Assembly (NCBI RefSeq): GCF_016862395.1
Contig: NZ_BOMW01000023.1
Span: forward strand, 1 to 64,000
DNA length: 64,000 nt
Direction of reading: 5' to 3'
Origin: Actinoplanes siamensis
GTDB taxonomy: Bacteria; Actinomycetota; Actinomycetes; Mycobacteriales; Micromonosporaceae
Position numbers and translations under genes: made by a program. How positions within the stretch are numbered: the stretch's first letter is position 1; every line of letters starts with the position of its first letter. The notes under the pieces are model-generated. The model saw only the letters and a program-made list of their open reading frames with translations. It was not told the DNA's origin and did not search any database. Positions 41,546 to 50,188 of this stretch are shown in pieces.

Positions 41546-42031
41546 ATGTTCATGTCTCTGTTCGCCGCGACCTATGCGCCGACCACCGACCGCACCGTGG
41601 CCACCGTCGCCGCGCTGGTCGCGGTGGCCGGCGTGATCGCTGGTGCGTTGGCCCTGGCCAACCGCGCCGGCACGGGCCGCTTTCTCGACGCCGGACCTCC
41701 CGGGACCGCTGGAACGGCTGGAGTCGCTGGAACCTCCGGGGCCGCTGAAGCCACCGGGGCCGCTGAAGCCTCCGCCGGTACGCGCGGTCCTGTCACCACC
41801 GGGTCACTCTCGGCGGCCAAAGCGGCCAAAGCGGCCAAAGCGGCGGGAGCAGCGGGAGCAGCGGGAGCAGCGGGGATGATTGTCGGCGGCGTGGTGGTGG
41901 CCACCGCCGACGGTGGTCCCGGTACCGGGAACGGCATCGTCGGCGGCTACGCGGCCCTGGCGTTCGGCCTCCTCGCAATCATCCTGGGCACGCTGGCCCG
42001 GCGGAGATCGCGCCGCGGGGACGGAGCGTGA
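41546..42031 (+). CDS. Small membrane protein resembling DUF6223, with a repetitive insertion
   Basis: A 161-residue protein with three predicted membrane helices: TVATVAALVAVAGVIAGALA, GMIVGGVVVATA and YAALAFGLLAIILGTLA. The motif TADGGPGTGNGIVGGY and the overall order match the small actinobacterial family I know as DUF6223 (typically about 100 residues). Between helices 1 and 2 is an extra ~65-residue Gly/Ala/Thr and Ala/Lys repeat segment, encoded by 9-bp tandem repeats (GCGGCCAAA x3, GCGGGAGCA x3) around 41812-41872. AAGGAGG at 41535-41541 supports ATG 41546, or ATG 41552. Function unknown. Confidence 0.7.
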   Translation: MFMSLFAATYAPTTDRTVATVAALVAVAGVIAGALALANRAGTGRFLDAGPPGTAGTAGVAGTSGAAEATGAAEASAGTRGPVTTGSLSAAKAAKAAKAAGAAGAAGAAGMIVGGVVVATADGGPGTGNGIVGGYAALAFGLLAIILGTLARRRSRRGDGA

Positions 42032-43192
42032 TCAACGATGGTCGAGCACCGCTTCGATCAGGCCGACGGCCCGCTCCACGCCGCTTTCCGCGCGCACCTC
42101 CCGGCTCAGTGCCGCACACCGTTCCGCGACCGCGGGATCTGTGGTGAGCGCGACCAGCGCGGCCCGCAGTTGCTCGGCGGTCACGGTCTCGAGGTCGACG
42201 ACCCGGCCCACCCCGAGGGCGGCCAGCTGCTCCGCGTTGGTGAACTGGTCCGCGGCCTGCGGCGCGGCGATCATCGGCACGCCGTGGAACAGCCCCTCGC
42301 TGCTGCCGCCCATCCCGGCATGCGTCAGGAACGCGTCGGCCTGGGCCAGGATGGTCGGCTGCGGTACCCACGAGCGCACCTCGACCGACGGCGGGATCTC
42401 CCCCAGCTCTCCTTCTTGAACCTCGCTGCCGATCTGCAGCACGGTGTACCAGCCGGGCAGCGCACCGAAGGCGGCGATGCACCGGCGGTAGAAGTCCGGG
42501 TGCCTGGTGAACGCCGATCCCAGCGACACCAGAAGCACCTTCTCGGCGCCGGCCGGCCGGGTCCACTGCTCCCCGTCGGCCCGCTCGCCGAGCAGCGGGC
42601 CGACGAACTGGAACACCTCGGGGTCCACCCGGTCGGCGTGCGGCTGCAAGGCCCGCGGGATGAGCGCCAGTCCACGGTCCGGCCGGCCCATGAAGGATGG
42701 TCCGTCGGTGACCGGAGAATCCTGCTCGGTCAGCCACGTCGTGAAGCGGCGGTAGTAGTCGGCGCCGCGGGGGTCGTCGGCGAAACTCGGGATCTCGTAG
42801 CCCTGCCAGGCGACGAAGGTGGGCGACAGCTGGATCGCCGGGATCCCCCACTCCGCGCCGAGCAGGCGAGTCGGGGCACCGGCTATGTCGTACAGGAAGA
42901 GGTCGGGCCTGTCGTCGTGGAAAGCGGCGCGCAACTGGGGCAGCATCGCCATCGCGTCATCGAGGAACAGCGTGAGCTGGTCGATCATGTCTCCGCTCCA
43001 ACCGTCACCGTCCCGGGGCAGGGTCGATCGATAGGGCTTCAGCTCCGCGCCGATGGCGCTTACCGCACCGGACCACGAGACGTCATTGGCGTACGAGACC
43101 CGGTGGCCACGCGCAACGAGGGCGCCGAGCAATTCCAGGCTCGGGTTGACATGCCCGTGGAACGGAATGCTGACCATGGCGATGTGCGGCAT
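42032..43192 (-). CDS. MGT-type glycosyltransferase (GT1, macrolide-inactivating-like)
   Basis: A 386-residue GT-B enzyme of the OleD/OleI/MgtA kind that adds glucose from UDP-glucose to macrolides or other lipophilic acceptors. The N-terminal domain opens with IAMVSIPFHGHVNPSLELLG (His of the catalytic dyad); the C-terminal nucleotide-sugar site is FLTHAGMGGSSEGLFHGVPM followed by APQAADQ. It is divergent from a TetR gene, and its promoter carries one of two matching 17-bp palindromes. This suggests an inducible self-protection or detoxification pair. Start ATG 43192. Confidence 0.9.
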   Translation of the reverse strand: MPHIAMVSIPFHGHVNPSLELLGALVARGHRVSYANDVSWSGAVSAIGAELKPYRSTLPRDGDGWSGDMIDQLTLFLDDAMAMLPQLRAAFHDDRPDLFLYDIAGAPTRLLGAEWGIPAIQLSPTFVAWQGYEIPSFADDPRGADYYRRFTTWLTEQDSPVTDGPSFMGRPDRGLALIPRALQPHADRVDPEVFQFVGPLLGERADGEQWTRPAGAEKVLLVSLGSAFTRHPDFYRRCIAAFGALPGWYTVLQIGSEVQEGELGEIPPSVEVRSWVPQPTILAQADAFLTHAGMGGSSEGLFHGVPMIAAPQAADQFTNAEQLAALGVGRVVDLETVTAEQLRAALVALTTDPAVAERCAALSREVRAESGVERAVGLIEAVLDHR

Positions 43193-43209
43193 GCGAGGTC
43201 CCTTCAGTG

Positions 43210-43226
43210 CGAGACGAGTCGTCTCG
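43210..43226. promoter_or_regulatory. TetR-type operator, copy 1
   Basis: CGAGACGAGTCGTCTCG: 8-bp arms around a central G, 18 bp upstream of the glycosyltransferase start. Same consensus as copy 2 (CGAGACG-N3-CGTCTCG). Confidence 0.75.
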
Positions 43227-43270
43227 TCTCGTCCTCCTACCGTGCCGCACGTGAACGCCGCCTGTCAAGA

Positions 43271-43287
43271 CGAGACGGATCGTCTCG
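43271..43287. promoter_or_regulatory. TetR-type operator, copy 2
   Basis: CGAGACGGATCGTCTCG: 7-bp arms around GAT, 19 bp upstream of the TetR start. The two copies are 61 bp apart and probably bind the adjacent TetR protein. Confidence 0.75.
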
Positions 43288-43305
43288 TTGCGATAGAGTG
43301 ACGTC

Positions 43306-43890
43306 ATGTCGGTTCCGGACCCCGCCCGCCGCAACGAGCGCTCGCGCCGCGCCATCCTCGAGGCCACCCGGGCGCTGCTCACCGAGACCGGATACGCCGA
43401 CCTCACCATCGGGGCGATCGCGGCCCGGGCCGGCGTCGGCAAGCAGACGATCTACCGCTGGTGGAACGGCAAGGGGGCGGTCGTCCTGGACGCCATGGTG
43501 GAGGCCGCCGAGAACGCCGGTCGGGAGCTGCCCGACACCGGCGATCTGCGGACCGACCTGCTCCTGGTCATGCGCGCCACGGTGGCCGAATTCGCCGATC
43601 CGGCGTTGTCCGAGACCACCCGTGCGATCACCGTGGAGACGCTGCTCGACGAGGAACTGGCCGCGCAGGTCCGCGACCGGCTGCTGCGACCCCAACTCGA
43701 CGCGGTCAAGAAGCGGCTGCGCACCGCCCGGCTGCGCCCCGGCCTCGACCTCGACCAGGTCGTGGAGCTACTGTTCGGGCCGCTCTATCACCGCTGGATG
43801 CTGCGCACCGGCCCGCTCACCGACGACTACGCCGACGGCCTGGTCGACCTGGCGATCGCCGCGGTCACTCCGGCCTGGCCGCAGCCCTGA
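43306..43890 (+). CDS. TetR family repressor of the glycosyltransferase
   Basis: A 194-residue TetR protein. The DNA-binding domain (about 12-58) reads RRAILEATRALLTETGYADL then TIGAIAARAGVGKQTIYRWW. The C-terminal domain (LLFGPLYHRWMLRTGPL) is the common TetR_C type. It is divergent from the MGT gene, and two identical-consensus palindromes lie between the starts, so autoregulation and repression of the MGT gene are strongly suggested. The inducer is presumably the glycosyltransferase acceptor, which is inference. Confidence 0.92.
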   Translation: MSVPDPARRNERSRRAILEATRALLTETGYADLTIGAIAARAGVGKQTIYRWWNGKGAVVLDAMVEAAENAGRELPDTGDLRTDLLLVMRATVAEFADPALSETTRAITVETLLDEELAAQVRDRLLRPQLDAVKKRLRTARLRPGLDLDQVVELLFGPLYHRWMLRTGPLTDDYADGLVDLAIAAVTPAWPQP

Positions 43891-44022
43891 ATCAGGCCCG
43901 CCCCGGCGCCGAGCCCGGCACCGGCAGCAGTTAGCACCGGCAGACAGCAGCGGCGGCGGGGGCAGCGGCGGCGGCACTGGACAGGTTGTCCGCGCACCGG
44001 CTGAGGAAGTGATCCGGCTCGG

Positions 44023-45261
44023 TCACGCCACCCCGCGCCGCCCGGCGGTCGGTCCGGGCTCGTGGACCTCGACCAGGTCGGCGAGGTCGACGCCCGCTTC
44101 CGCCAGCAGGCGGTGCAGGGTAGCGATGACCAGCCCGTCGACGACGTTGTCACCGTGGATCAGCCGGTAGAACTGGTCCTTTCCGCGGGCGACGGCCTCG
44201 ACCCGCCAGCGGCCGTCGGGGGTCTCCAGCGCGCCGCGCACCTGTCCTCCCGCGGGGGCCACCGGGTCCGGGCGCCGGCGGGCCGAGCCGGCGGCCCGGT
44301 CCGGGCGCAGCCCTCGCCACGAGGGGTGCCGCAGCCGGCCCTCCGCCGTCCAGTTGCGGAACGCGACCTCGCCCACCAGGCCGGGCTCGACCCACTGGGC
44401 GTGCCGGGCGTGCTCGCGGGGGACGTCCGGCACCGGCGCGGTGGTGCGCCGCAGCGGGGCCAGCCGCTCGCCCAGCTGACGCAGCATGACGTCGGTGAAT
44501 CCGGTGCCCACGTGCCCGGCGAACCGCAGCCGGCCACCGTCCTCGACGGCCAGCAGCAGGGATCCGATCAGGCCGGCCCGGCGACCGGCGCCGGGCCTCC
44601 AGCCGATGATCAGAACTTCCTGGGTACGGATCAGCGGCACCTTCGTCCAGTCGGCCGACCGCCGGCCGGCCCGGTAGGGGGCGGACAGCCGTTTGGCGAC
44701 CACGCCCTCGAGGCCGCCGAGCTCGGCCGCGTGCAGCACCGAGCGCCCGTCGACACCGGTGAACTCGGGCGGCGTGCGAACCGCGCGGCCGTCGAGGGCC
44801 AGCCCGGCCAGTTCCGCCCGGCGCACCTGGTACGGCTCGTCCAGCAGCGACCGGCCGTCGAGCCACAGCAGGTCGAAGACGTAGTAGACGACCGGCACGG
44901 AACCGAGCAGCGCCGGGGGCGGGGAGCTCACGTGCATCCGGGCGGCCAGGCGCGCGAAGGAGGGCCGGTCCCCCGGCTCGCACGCGACGATCTCGCCGTC
45001 CAGGATCGCCCGCCTGCCCCGGAGCCGGGCGGTGAGTTCCCGCAGCTCCGGGTACGTAGAGGTCACGTCGTTGTGGTTGCGGGACAGCAGACGCAGCCGG
45101 TCGCCGTCGACGTAGGCGACCGCCCGTACGCCGTCGAACTTGAACTCGAACGCCCACCCGGCGCCGGCGGGTATCGCTCCCGCGGCGGCGAGCATCGGTG
45201 CGACATGGTCGGGCATCACCGGCTCAACGGTCACCCGTTCGGCGTACCCGCCGCAGGTCAC
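44023..45261 (-). CDS. ATP-dependent DNA ligase (LigD ligase-domain type)
   Basis: A stand-alone ATP-dependent ligase of about 412 residues, homologous to the ligase module of LigD used in non-homologous end joining. Motif I is EFKFDGVRA (adenylated Lys), followed by LDGEIVA (motif III), VYYVFDLLWLDG, EGVVAKR (motif IV) and DWTKVP (motif V). The C-terminal OB domain (LIGSLLLAVEDGGRLRFAGH, VEPGLVGEVAFRNWT) is intact. There is an additional C-terminal segment of about 90 residues. No Ku, polymerase or nuclease gene is adjacent. The start is uncertain: GTG 45261, GTG 45234 or ATG 45216 are possible. Confidence 0.9.
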   Translation of the reverse strand: MTCGGYAERVTVEPVMPDHVAPMLAAAGAIPAGAGWAFEFKFDGVRAVAYVDGDRLRLLSRNHNDVTSTYPELRELTARLRGRRAILDGEIVACEPGDRPSFARLAARMHVSSPPPALLGSVPVVYYVFDLLWLDGRSLLDEPYQVRRAELAGLALDGRAVRTPPEFTGVDGRSVLHAAELGGLEGVVAKRLSAPYRAGRRSADWTKVPLIRTQEVLIIGWRPGAGRRAGLIGSLLLAVEDGGRLRFAGHVGTGFTDVMLRQLGERLAPLRRTTAPVPDVPREHARHAQWVEPGLVGEVAFRNWTAEGRLRHPSWRGLRPDRAAGSARRRPDPVAPAGGQVRGALETPDGRWRVEAVARGKDQFYRLIHGDNVVDGLVIATLHRLLAEAGVDLADLVEVHEPGPTAGRRGVA

Positions 45262-45283
45262 ACCGATGCCCGGCCGGCGGGAA

Positions 45284-45703
45284 CTACACCTGGGTAGTTC
45301 CCGTGTCGATCGTCAGGCGGACCGGGGCGCCCCGCTCGACGGTGCGGCTGACGGTGCACTGCCGCTCGACCGCGATGCGCATGGCGTGGACCACCCGCTC
45401 GCGCGTGCTGTCGTCGAGGAAGGAGAGGTCGGCGCGCAGCCGCACGCGCAGCGCCTGGTACTCACGCGCGCCCGCGGCCCGCTCGTGGTCCACCTCGGCG
45501 ACGATCCGGGCGTCCGGGCCGGCGCGGCGGGTGACCAGCTCCTCGGTGGTGATCGCGGCGCACGCGGCGGCGGCGAGCTGCAGCAGCTCGCCGGGGGTGA
45601 ACGCGCCGGGCGCGCCGGTGCGCCCCACCCGCACCGTGGCGCCCCGCCCGTTGCGTGCGATGAAGTCGTGCGGGCCGGCCCGCTCCACCGTCAGATCCAT
45701 CAT
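45284..45703 (-). CDS. OsmC-family peroxiredoxin-like protein
   Basis: A 139-residue OsmC/Ohr-fold protein that reduces organic hydroperoxides. Motifs are GAFTPGELLQLAAAACAAIT (first Cys) and the second Cys in VERQCTVSRTVERG. RIVAEVDHERAAGAREYQAL provides the central strand. The start is ATG 45703 with AAGGAG five bases upstream. It is divergent from the LPMO gene and follows the ligase in the same direction, so a SigB-type stress role is plausible; no promoter element was recognised. Confidence 0.88.
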   Translation of the reverse strand: MMDLTVERAGPHDFIARNGRGATVRVGRTGAPGAFTPGELLQLAAAACAAITTEELVTRRAGPDARIVAEVDHERAAGAREYQALRVRLRADLSFLDDSTRERVVHAMRIAVERQCTVSRTVERGAPVRLTIDTGTTQV

Positions 45704-45806
45704 TCCCGCTCCTTCTGTCCGGGTCCCGTCTTCCCCACGCGCACCGGAACATGCCATCGTCATAGACATCAGTTGATATCTGGACACATTGTTGCAATCA
45801 TGGTGC

Positions 45807-45820
45807 TGGGAGCGCTCCCA
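45807..45820. promoter_or_regulatory. CebR-type operator
   Basis: TGGGAGCGCTCCCA is a perfect 14-bp palindrome identical to the operator of the cellobiose regulator CebR in Streptomyces. It is 31 bp before the GTG start of the AA10 gene, so the gene should be induced by cello-oligosaccharides. No cebR gene is in the window. Confidence 0.85.
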
Positions 45821-45851
45821 TCCCCGTAAGCCGAAGAATGGAGGATCCATC

Positions 45852-46511
45852 GTGCCCCCACGCGAATCCCACCGATCCGCTCGACGGCCGGTCCAGGTGC
45901 TGATCGTGGCGCTGGCCACCATGATGAGCCTGCTGCCCTGGGCCGGAGCGGCGCAGGCACACGGCACCATCGTCAACCCGGCCTCCCGCGCCTACCAGTG
46001 CTGGAAGACCTGGGGCAGCCAGCACACCAACCCGGCCATGCAGCAGCAGGACCCGATGTGCTGGCAGGCGTTCCAGGCCAACCCGGACACCATGTGGAAC
46101 TGGATGAGCGCGCTGCGGGACGGCCTCGGCGGCCAGTTCCAGGCCCGCACCCCGGACGGGCAGCTGTGCAGCAACGGCCTGACCCGCAACGACAGCCTCA
46201 ACAAGCCCGGGGCCTGGAAGACCACCACCGTGTCCCGCAACTTCACCGTCCAGCTGTACGACCAGGCGAGCCACGGCGCCGACTACTTCCGGGTCTACGT
46301 CAGCAAGCAGGGGTACAACCCGGCCACGCAGAGCCTCGGCTGGGGCAACCTCGACTTCATCACGCAGACCGGACGGTACGCGCCGGCGCAGAACATCTCG
46401 TTCAACATCTCGACCTCGGGATACACCGGCCACCACATCCTCTTCGTCATCTGGCAGGCCTCCCACCAGGACCAGGCCTACATGTGGTGCAGCGACGTGA
46501 CCTTCGCCTGA
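45852..46511 (+). CDS. Secreted AA10 lytic polysaccharide monooxygenase
   Basis: A 219-residue copper monooxygenase that oxidatively cleaves cellulose or chitin. The signal peptide ends AQA, exposing His37 (HGTIVNPASR), the N-terminal His of the copper brace; the second His is in YDQASHGADYFRVY. HHILFVIWQASHQDQAYMWC is the conserved C-terminal block. There is no carbohydrate-binding module or linker. The start is GTG 45852 with GGAGG seven bases upstream; a longer frame starts before the operator and is rejected. The CebR-type operator suggests a cellulose substrate. Confidence 0.93.
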   Translation: MPPRESHRSARRPVQVLIVALATMMSLLPWAGAAQAHGTIVNPASRAYQCWKTWGSQHTNPAMQQQDPMCWQAFQANPDTMWNWMSALRDGLGGQFQARTPDGQLCSNGLTRNDSLNKPGAWKTTTVSRNFTVQLYDQASHGADYFRVYVSKQGYNPATQSLGWGNLDFITQTGRYAPAQNISFNISTSGYTGHHILFVIWQASHQDQAYMWCSDVTFA

Positions 46512-46518
46512 TCGGCTT

Positions 46519-46555
46519 CCCGGCCCAGGACGTCCACCGAAGGTCCTGGGCCGGG
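46519..46555 (+). terminator. Terminator of the LPMO gene
   Basis: CCCGGCCCAGGAC (46519-46531) pairs perfectly with GTCCTGGGCCGGG (46543-46555) around an 11-base loop, eight bases after the stop. Confidence 0.85.
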
Positions 46556-46588
46556 ACCTCACAGGCTCCGTGACGACGTGGAGACGAG

Positions 46589-47137
46589 ATGACCTTCCGC
46601 TACCGCTACCTCTGGGCCGCCGTGATCCTGCTGGCCGCGGCCGCCGCGGTGGTGACCCTGTACGAGCCGGACGGCTCCCGGGCCCAGCCCACGGACATCC
46701 GCGAACAGATCATGACCCGGATGCGTACGACGCTCGAGCAGTCCACCCCCGAGCAGCACCAGCACGCCGGGCACGGGACCGGGCAGACGGCCACCGATCC
46801 GGCGGTGATCTGCGGGGTCCGCGTCTACGGCTTCGAGCCGGCCGAGGCCACCACGCTCGCCGGGGTGCGCACGGTCTACGGCTTCCACCTGTGCGGTGTC
46901 GCCGAGCCGGAACGCCCCTGGGACGTGGCGGTCAAGCTGGCCGGCCCGGTGATCCTGGACCTGTCCACCGATCCTCCGGGCATTCAGGTGGTCGAGGCGA
47001 CCGCCGAGGTCAAGTACGTCGACCGGCTACGGCAGATGTTCCCGGAACGCTACGCGCAACTCGCGCTCACGCAGGCGCTGTCCGAGCCGGAGATGGCCGA
47101 GCTGCGCCGCCGGTACGACGACGCGGCCGGGCTCTGA
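46589..47137 (+). CDS. Hypothetical membrane-anchored protein
   Basis: A 182-residue protein. One N-terminal helix (YLWAAVILLAAAAAVVTLY) acts as signal anchor; the outside part has a His-rich linker (STPEQHQHAGHGTGQ) and a small alpha/beta domain with two Cys (VICGVRVYGFE, FHLCGVAEPERPWDVAVKL) and a helical C-terminus. No family was recognised. Start ATG 46589 (MTFRYRYLW), 33 bases after the LPMO terminator, so it has its own promoter. Function unknown. Confidence 0.65.
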   Translation: MTFRYRYLWAAVILLAAAAAVVTLYEPDGSRAQPTDIREQIMTRMRTTLEQSTPEQHQHAGHGTGQTATDPAVICGVRVYGFEPAEATTLAGVRTVYGFHLCGVAEPERPWDVAVKLAGPVILDLSTDPPGIQVVEATAEVKYVDRLRQMFPERYAQLALTQALSEPEMAELRRRYDDAAGL

Positions 47138-47148
47138 GCCGGCGGGTC

Positions 47149-47667
47149 TCAGACCTTGCGCCACCGCGCCTGCTCACCGTCCTTGCTGGCGCACCGCATC
47201 AGGGTGCCCTTGCTGGTGGTGCCGTAGGCGCCCACCGGCGAGCAGAACGCGCCCTGACGCACCCCGGACTGTGTCGAAGCGGTGCTCGGCTTCCTGGTCG
47301 CCGGCTTCGTCGCCGGCTTCGTCGCCGGCTTGGTAGCCGGCGGCCTGGTCGTCGCCGGCGTGGTGGTGCTCGGTCTGGTGACGGCCGGCTTGCTGGCCGG
47401 TCTCGGCCTCGAGGTGACAGTGGCCGTGGTGGCGGCCGGTTCCGGCGAGGCGCTCCGGCTCACCGGCGCGGCCACCGCCGGCAGGGTGGTGTCCGCGGCT
47501 CTGGTGACGGCCGGTGCGCCGGTGAACGCGTTGATGGCGGTGACACCGCCGCAGCAGAGCACGAGGACCCCGGCGGCGACACCGGCGAACACTTTCCAGC
47601 CGGGCTTCTTGCGGGAGGCGGGCGGCGCGTTGAAGGTCACCGCACCACTCTGGGCGATATCGGTCAT
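47149..47667 (-). CDS. Membrane-anchored protein with Pro/Thr linker and C-terminal Cys-pair domain
   Basis: A 172-residue protein: about 25 cytoplasmic residues, one helix (VFAGVAAGVLVLCCGGVTAI), a Pro/Thr/Lys-rich spacer of about 75 residues including a TKPATKPATKPAT repeat, and a short C-terminal domain (GVRQGAFCSPVGAYGTTSKG then TLMRCASKDGEQARWRKV). I know that domain (C-S-P-x-G-A-x-G-x-T...M-x-C...R-W-R) from the ends of other actinobacterial membrane proteins, without a proven role. ATG 47667 is preferred. It is convergent with the preceding hypothetical gene. Confidence 0.65.
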   Translation of the reverse strand: MTDIAQSGAVTFNAPPASRKKPGWKVFAGVAAGVLVLCCGGVTAINAFTGAPAVTRAADTTLPAVAAPVSRSASPEPAATTATVTSRPRPASKPAVTRPSTTTPATTRPPATKPATKPATKPATRKPSTASTQSGVRQGAFCSPVGAYGTTSKGTLMRCASKDGEQARWRKV

Positions 47668-47941
47668 GGTCGTCGATGCGTTGTTCGGTCGACGTGCACT
47701 GGCTGTTCGGACGACCGGCACCGGACCGGGCTGGGACGTCGGTCACCACCCGCTCGGCCGGCCGGATCGCGTCGACGGCCGGCAGGCCCGGCCGGAACAG
47801 CACGAGCTCGTCGCCGCCAGACACACGCGGCCAGGTGCGGTGAGCCGCTGCGGTCGCCGCAGTGAGCCGGTAAGTTCGCGGGCAGGTGTGCCGGGAAGAC
47901 TGGTCGGCGACGATCTTGTCGTGCCCTGGTGAAGGAGTCCC

Positions 47942-49243
47942 GTGACCGGAACACCGTCCACTCCGCGCCGTTTCCTCTTCGGCCGGGGCAGCTGGCCCGA
48001 GACCCGCCGGATCGGTGACGTGCTGCGCGCCGAGACGGTCGGTGGCGCGCTGCTGCTCGGCGCCGCGGTGCTGGCCCTGCTCTGGGCGAACTCCCCGTGG
48101 GCGCCGGCCTACCGGGACCTGGGCGCCCTGCGCGTCGGCCCGCATGCCTGGCACCTGGACCTGAGCCTGGCCCAGTGGGCGGCCGACGGCCTGCTCGCGA
48201 TCTTCTTCTTCGTCGCCGGTCTGGAGCTCAAACGCGAGTTCGTCGCCGGTGACCTGCGGGATCCGCGCCGGGCGGTGATGCCGGTCGCCGCTGCCGTCGG
48301 CGGCATGGCGGTCCCCGCGCTGATCTACACGGCGATCAACGCCGGCTCCTCCGCGGGCGCGCTGTCCGGGTGGGCGGTGCCCACCGCGACGGACATCGCG
48401 TTCGCGCTCGCGGTCCTCGGCGTGATCTCCACCCATCTTCCGGCGGCGCTGCGCACGTTCCTGCTGACGCTCGCCGTCGTCGACGACCTGCTGGCGATCG
48501 TCGTCATCGCGGTGTTCTACACCGGTTCGCTGCGCCCGCTGCCGCTGCTGGCCGCGCTGGCGCCGCTCGGGCTGTTCGCGGTGCTGGTGCAGCGGCGGGT
48601 GCGCTCCTGGTGGCTGCTGCTGCCGTTGGCCGCGGCCACCTGGACGCTGGTGCACGCCTCCGGCATCCACGCCACCGTCGCCGGAGTCCTGCTCGGCTTC
48701 GCGGTGCCGGTGCCGCGCCGCGCCGAAGGGCCGGGCCCCGGCCTGGCCGAGCACTTCGAGCACCGGTGGCGGCCGCTGTCGGCAGGCGTGGCGGTGCCGG
48801 TGTTCGCGTTCTTCGCGGCCGGGGTGCCGGTCACCGGCGGCCTCGGCGCCACGCTGCGGGACCCGGTGACGATCGGGATCGTCGCCGGCCTGGTGCTCGG
48901 CAAGTGCGCCGGGGTCCTGGCCACCACCTGGCTGGTACGGCGGGTCACCGGAGCCTCCCTCGGCGACGGCGTGAGCTGGTGGGACGTGCTCGGCCTGTCG
49001 CTGCTGGCCGGGATCGGCTTCACCGTGGCGCTGCTGATCGGCGAGCTCGCGTTCGGCGCCGGCAGCGAGCAGGACGAGCACGCCCGCATCGGCATCCTGG
49101 CCGGTTCACTGGTCGCGGCGCTGCTGGCCACCGTGGTCCTGCGCGTCCGCAACCGCCACTATCAGCGGCTGTGCGCGGCCGAGGAACTGGACACCGACGC
49201 CGACGGCGTGCCCGACGTCTACCAGCAGGCCGGTCCACGGTGA
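47942..49243 (+). CDS. nhaA: Na+/H+ antiporter NhaA
   Basis: A 433-residue polytopic transporter exchanging Na+ for H+. Twelve hydrophobic segments are visible. [15 protein letters not shown] and [20 protein letters not shown] contain the paired Asp residues used for cation transport, and [18 protein letters not shown] and [16 protein letters not shown] are standard NhaA segments. The start is GTG 47942 with GAAGGAG upstream. The acidic C-terminal tail ([15 protein letters not shown]) is longer than in E. coli NhaA. No regulator (nhaR) is adjacent. Confidence 0.93.
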   Translation: MTGTPSTPRRFLFGRGSWPETRRIGDVLRAETVGGALLLGAAVLALLWANSPWAPAYRDLGALRVGPHAWHLDLSLAQWAADGLLAIFFFVAGLELKREFVAGDLRDPRRAVMPVAAAVGGMAVPALIYTAINAGSSAGALSGWAVPTATDIAFALAVLGVISTHLPAALRTFLLTLAVVDDLLAIVVIAVFYTGSLRPLPLLAALAPLGLFAVLVQRRVRSWWLLLPLAAATWTLVHASGIHATVAGVLLGFAVPVPRRAEGPGPGLAEHFEHRWRPLSAGVAVPVFAFFAAGVPVTGGLGATLRDPVTIGIVAGLVLGKCAGVLATTWLVRRVTGASLGDGVSWWDVLGLSLLAGIGFTVALLIGELAFGAGSEQDEHARIGILAGSLVAALLATVVLRVRNRHYQRLCAAEELDTDADGVPDVYQQAGPR

Positions 49244-49254
49244 CCGGCCTCGGC

Positions 49255-49413
49255 TCAGCGGATCCGCTGGGCCAGCTTCGCGACGACGCCGCCGACGGCC
49301 ACGCTGACCACCGGCGTGGCGATGGCCGGCAGGCGGGTCTTCTTCATGATCCAGGCGGTGGCGGCGGTGGTGGCCATCGGCAGCGCGGCCTTGACGATCG
49401 TGGTCTTGTCCAT
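49255..49413 (-). CDS. 52-residue hypothetical protein
   Basis: A short gene starting MDKTTIVKAALPMATTAATA and ending VGGVVAKLAQRIR. The middle (WIMKKTRLPAIATPVVSVAV) is weakly hydrophobic and could form one membrane or amphipathic helix. The ATG at 49413 has a strong SD (GAGGAGGG) about ten bases upstream. It converges with nhaA with an 11-bp gap. It was too short for routine ORF calling but the SD and codon bias support it. Family not recognised. Confidence 0.6.
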   Translation of the reverse strand: MDKTTIVKAALPMATTAATAWIMKKTRLPAIATPVVSVAVGGVVAKLAQRIR

Positions 49414-49542
49414 CTGGCACAGCCCTCCTCACAACGGTGCCGTGCTGATACCCGTTTCCGGCGGTTCGTAGACGCGGCCGCGGCGGCATCGCCGGTCCGG
49501 TCGCCCGACGCCCGGCCCGGGTGGGCTGACAAGCTGCTTCCC

Positions 49543-50175
49543 ATGCACGCGAGCACGATGGTCAGCGCCCTGGAACTGGTCGGCCTCTACGTCTTCGCCA
49601 CCTCCGGCGCCCTGATGGCGATCCAGAAGGGCTTCGACGTCGTCGGCATCGTGGTTCTCGCCCTGCTGACCGCCCTGGGCGGCGGCATCGTCCGCGACGT
49701 CGTGATCGGCACCGCTCCCCCGGCCGCGTTCCGCGACGTCGTCTACCTGATCATCCCGCTGGCCGCCGCCGTCGTGACGTTCTTCGCCCACCCGCTGGTG
49801 CGCCGGCTGTCCTTCCCGGTGCTGGTCTTCGACGCGGCCGGGCTCGGCCTGTTCTGCGTGACCGGCACGCTCCAGGCGCTCGACCACGGCCTGGGCCCGG
49901 TCCAGGCGATCCTGCTGGGCGTGGTCACCGCGGTCGGCGGCGGCGTGCTGCGCGACATCACCGCCCGCGAGACCCCGGCCCTGGTCCGTGTCGAGACCGA
50001 CCTCTACGCGATCCCGGCCGCCGCCGGAGCCACCGTCGTCGCCCTCGCGTACCGCGCCGAGCTGCCCATGCCGGTCGTCGCGACGTGCGCCGCGGTGGCG
50101 GTCTTCCTGTTCCGGATCATCGCCATGGTGCGGCACTGGACCGCCCCGACCGCGATCACCTACCGCAACCCCTGA
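49543..50175 (+). CDS. TRIC / UPF0126 (YicG-like) cation channel family membrane protein
   Basis: A 210-residue protein with two repeats of a three-helix unit plus one extra helix. The repeated G-G-G-(I/V)-(V/L)-R-D motif is seen twice (ALGGGIVRDVVIG about 48-60, AVGGGVLRDITARE about 130-143), as in bacterial TRIC trimeric cation channels. YLIIPLAAAVVTFFAHPLVR and FDAAGLGLFCVTGTLQAL are usual. It probably mediates K+ or Na+ flux. Start ATG 49543. It converges with the aldo/keto reductase. Confidence 0.9.
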   Translation: MHASTMVSALELVGLYVFATSGALMAIQKGFDVVGIVVLALLTALGGGIVRDVVIGTAPPAAFRDVVYLIIPLAAAVVTFFAHPLVRRLSFPVLVFDAAGLGLFCVTGTLQALDHGLGPVQAILLGVVTAVGGGVLRDITARETPALVRVETDLYAIPAAAGATVVALAYRAELPMPVVATCAAVAVFLFRIIAMVRHWTAPTAITYRNP

Positions 50176-50188
50176 AGGGGTACGACCG

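Noticed and set aside
45789..45851. Upstream extension of the LPMO coding region
   Set aside because: It would place the CebR operator inside the gene and lacks an SD; GTG 45852 has both SD and a proper signal peptide.
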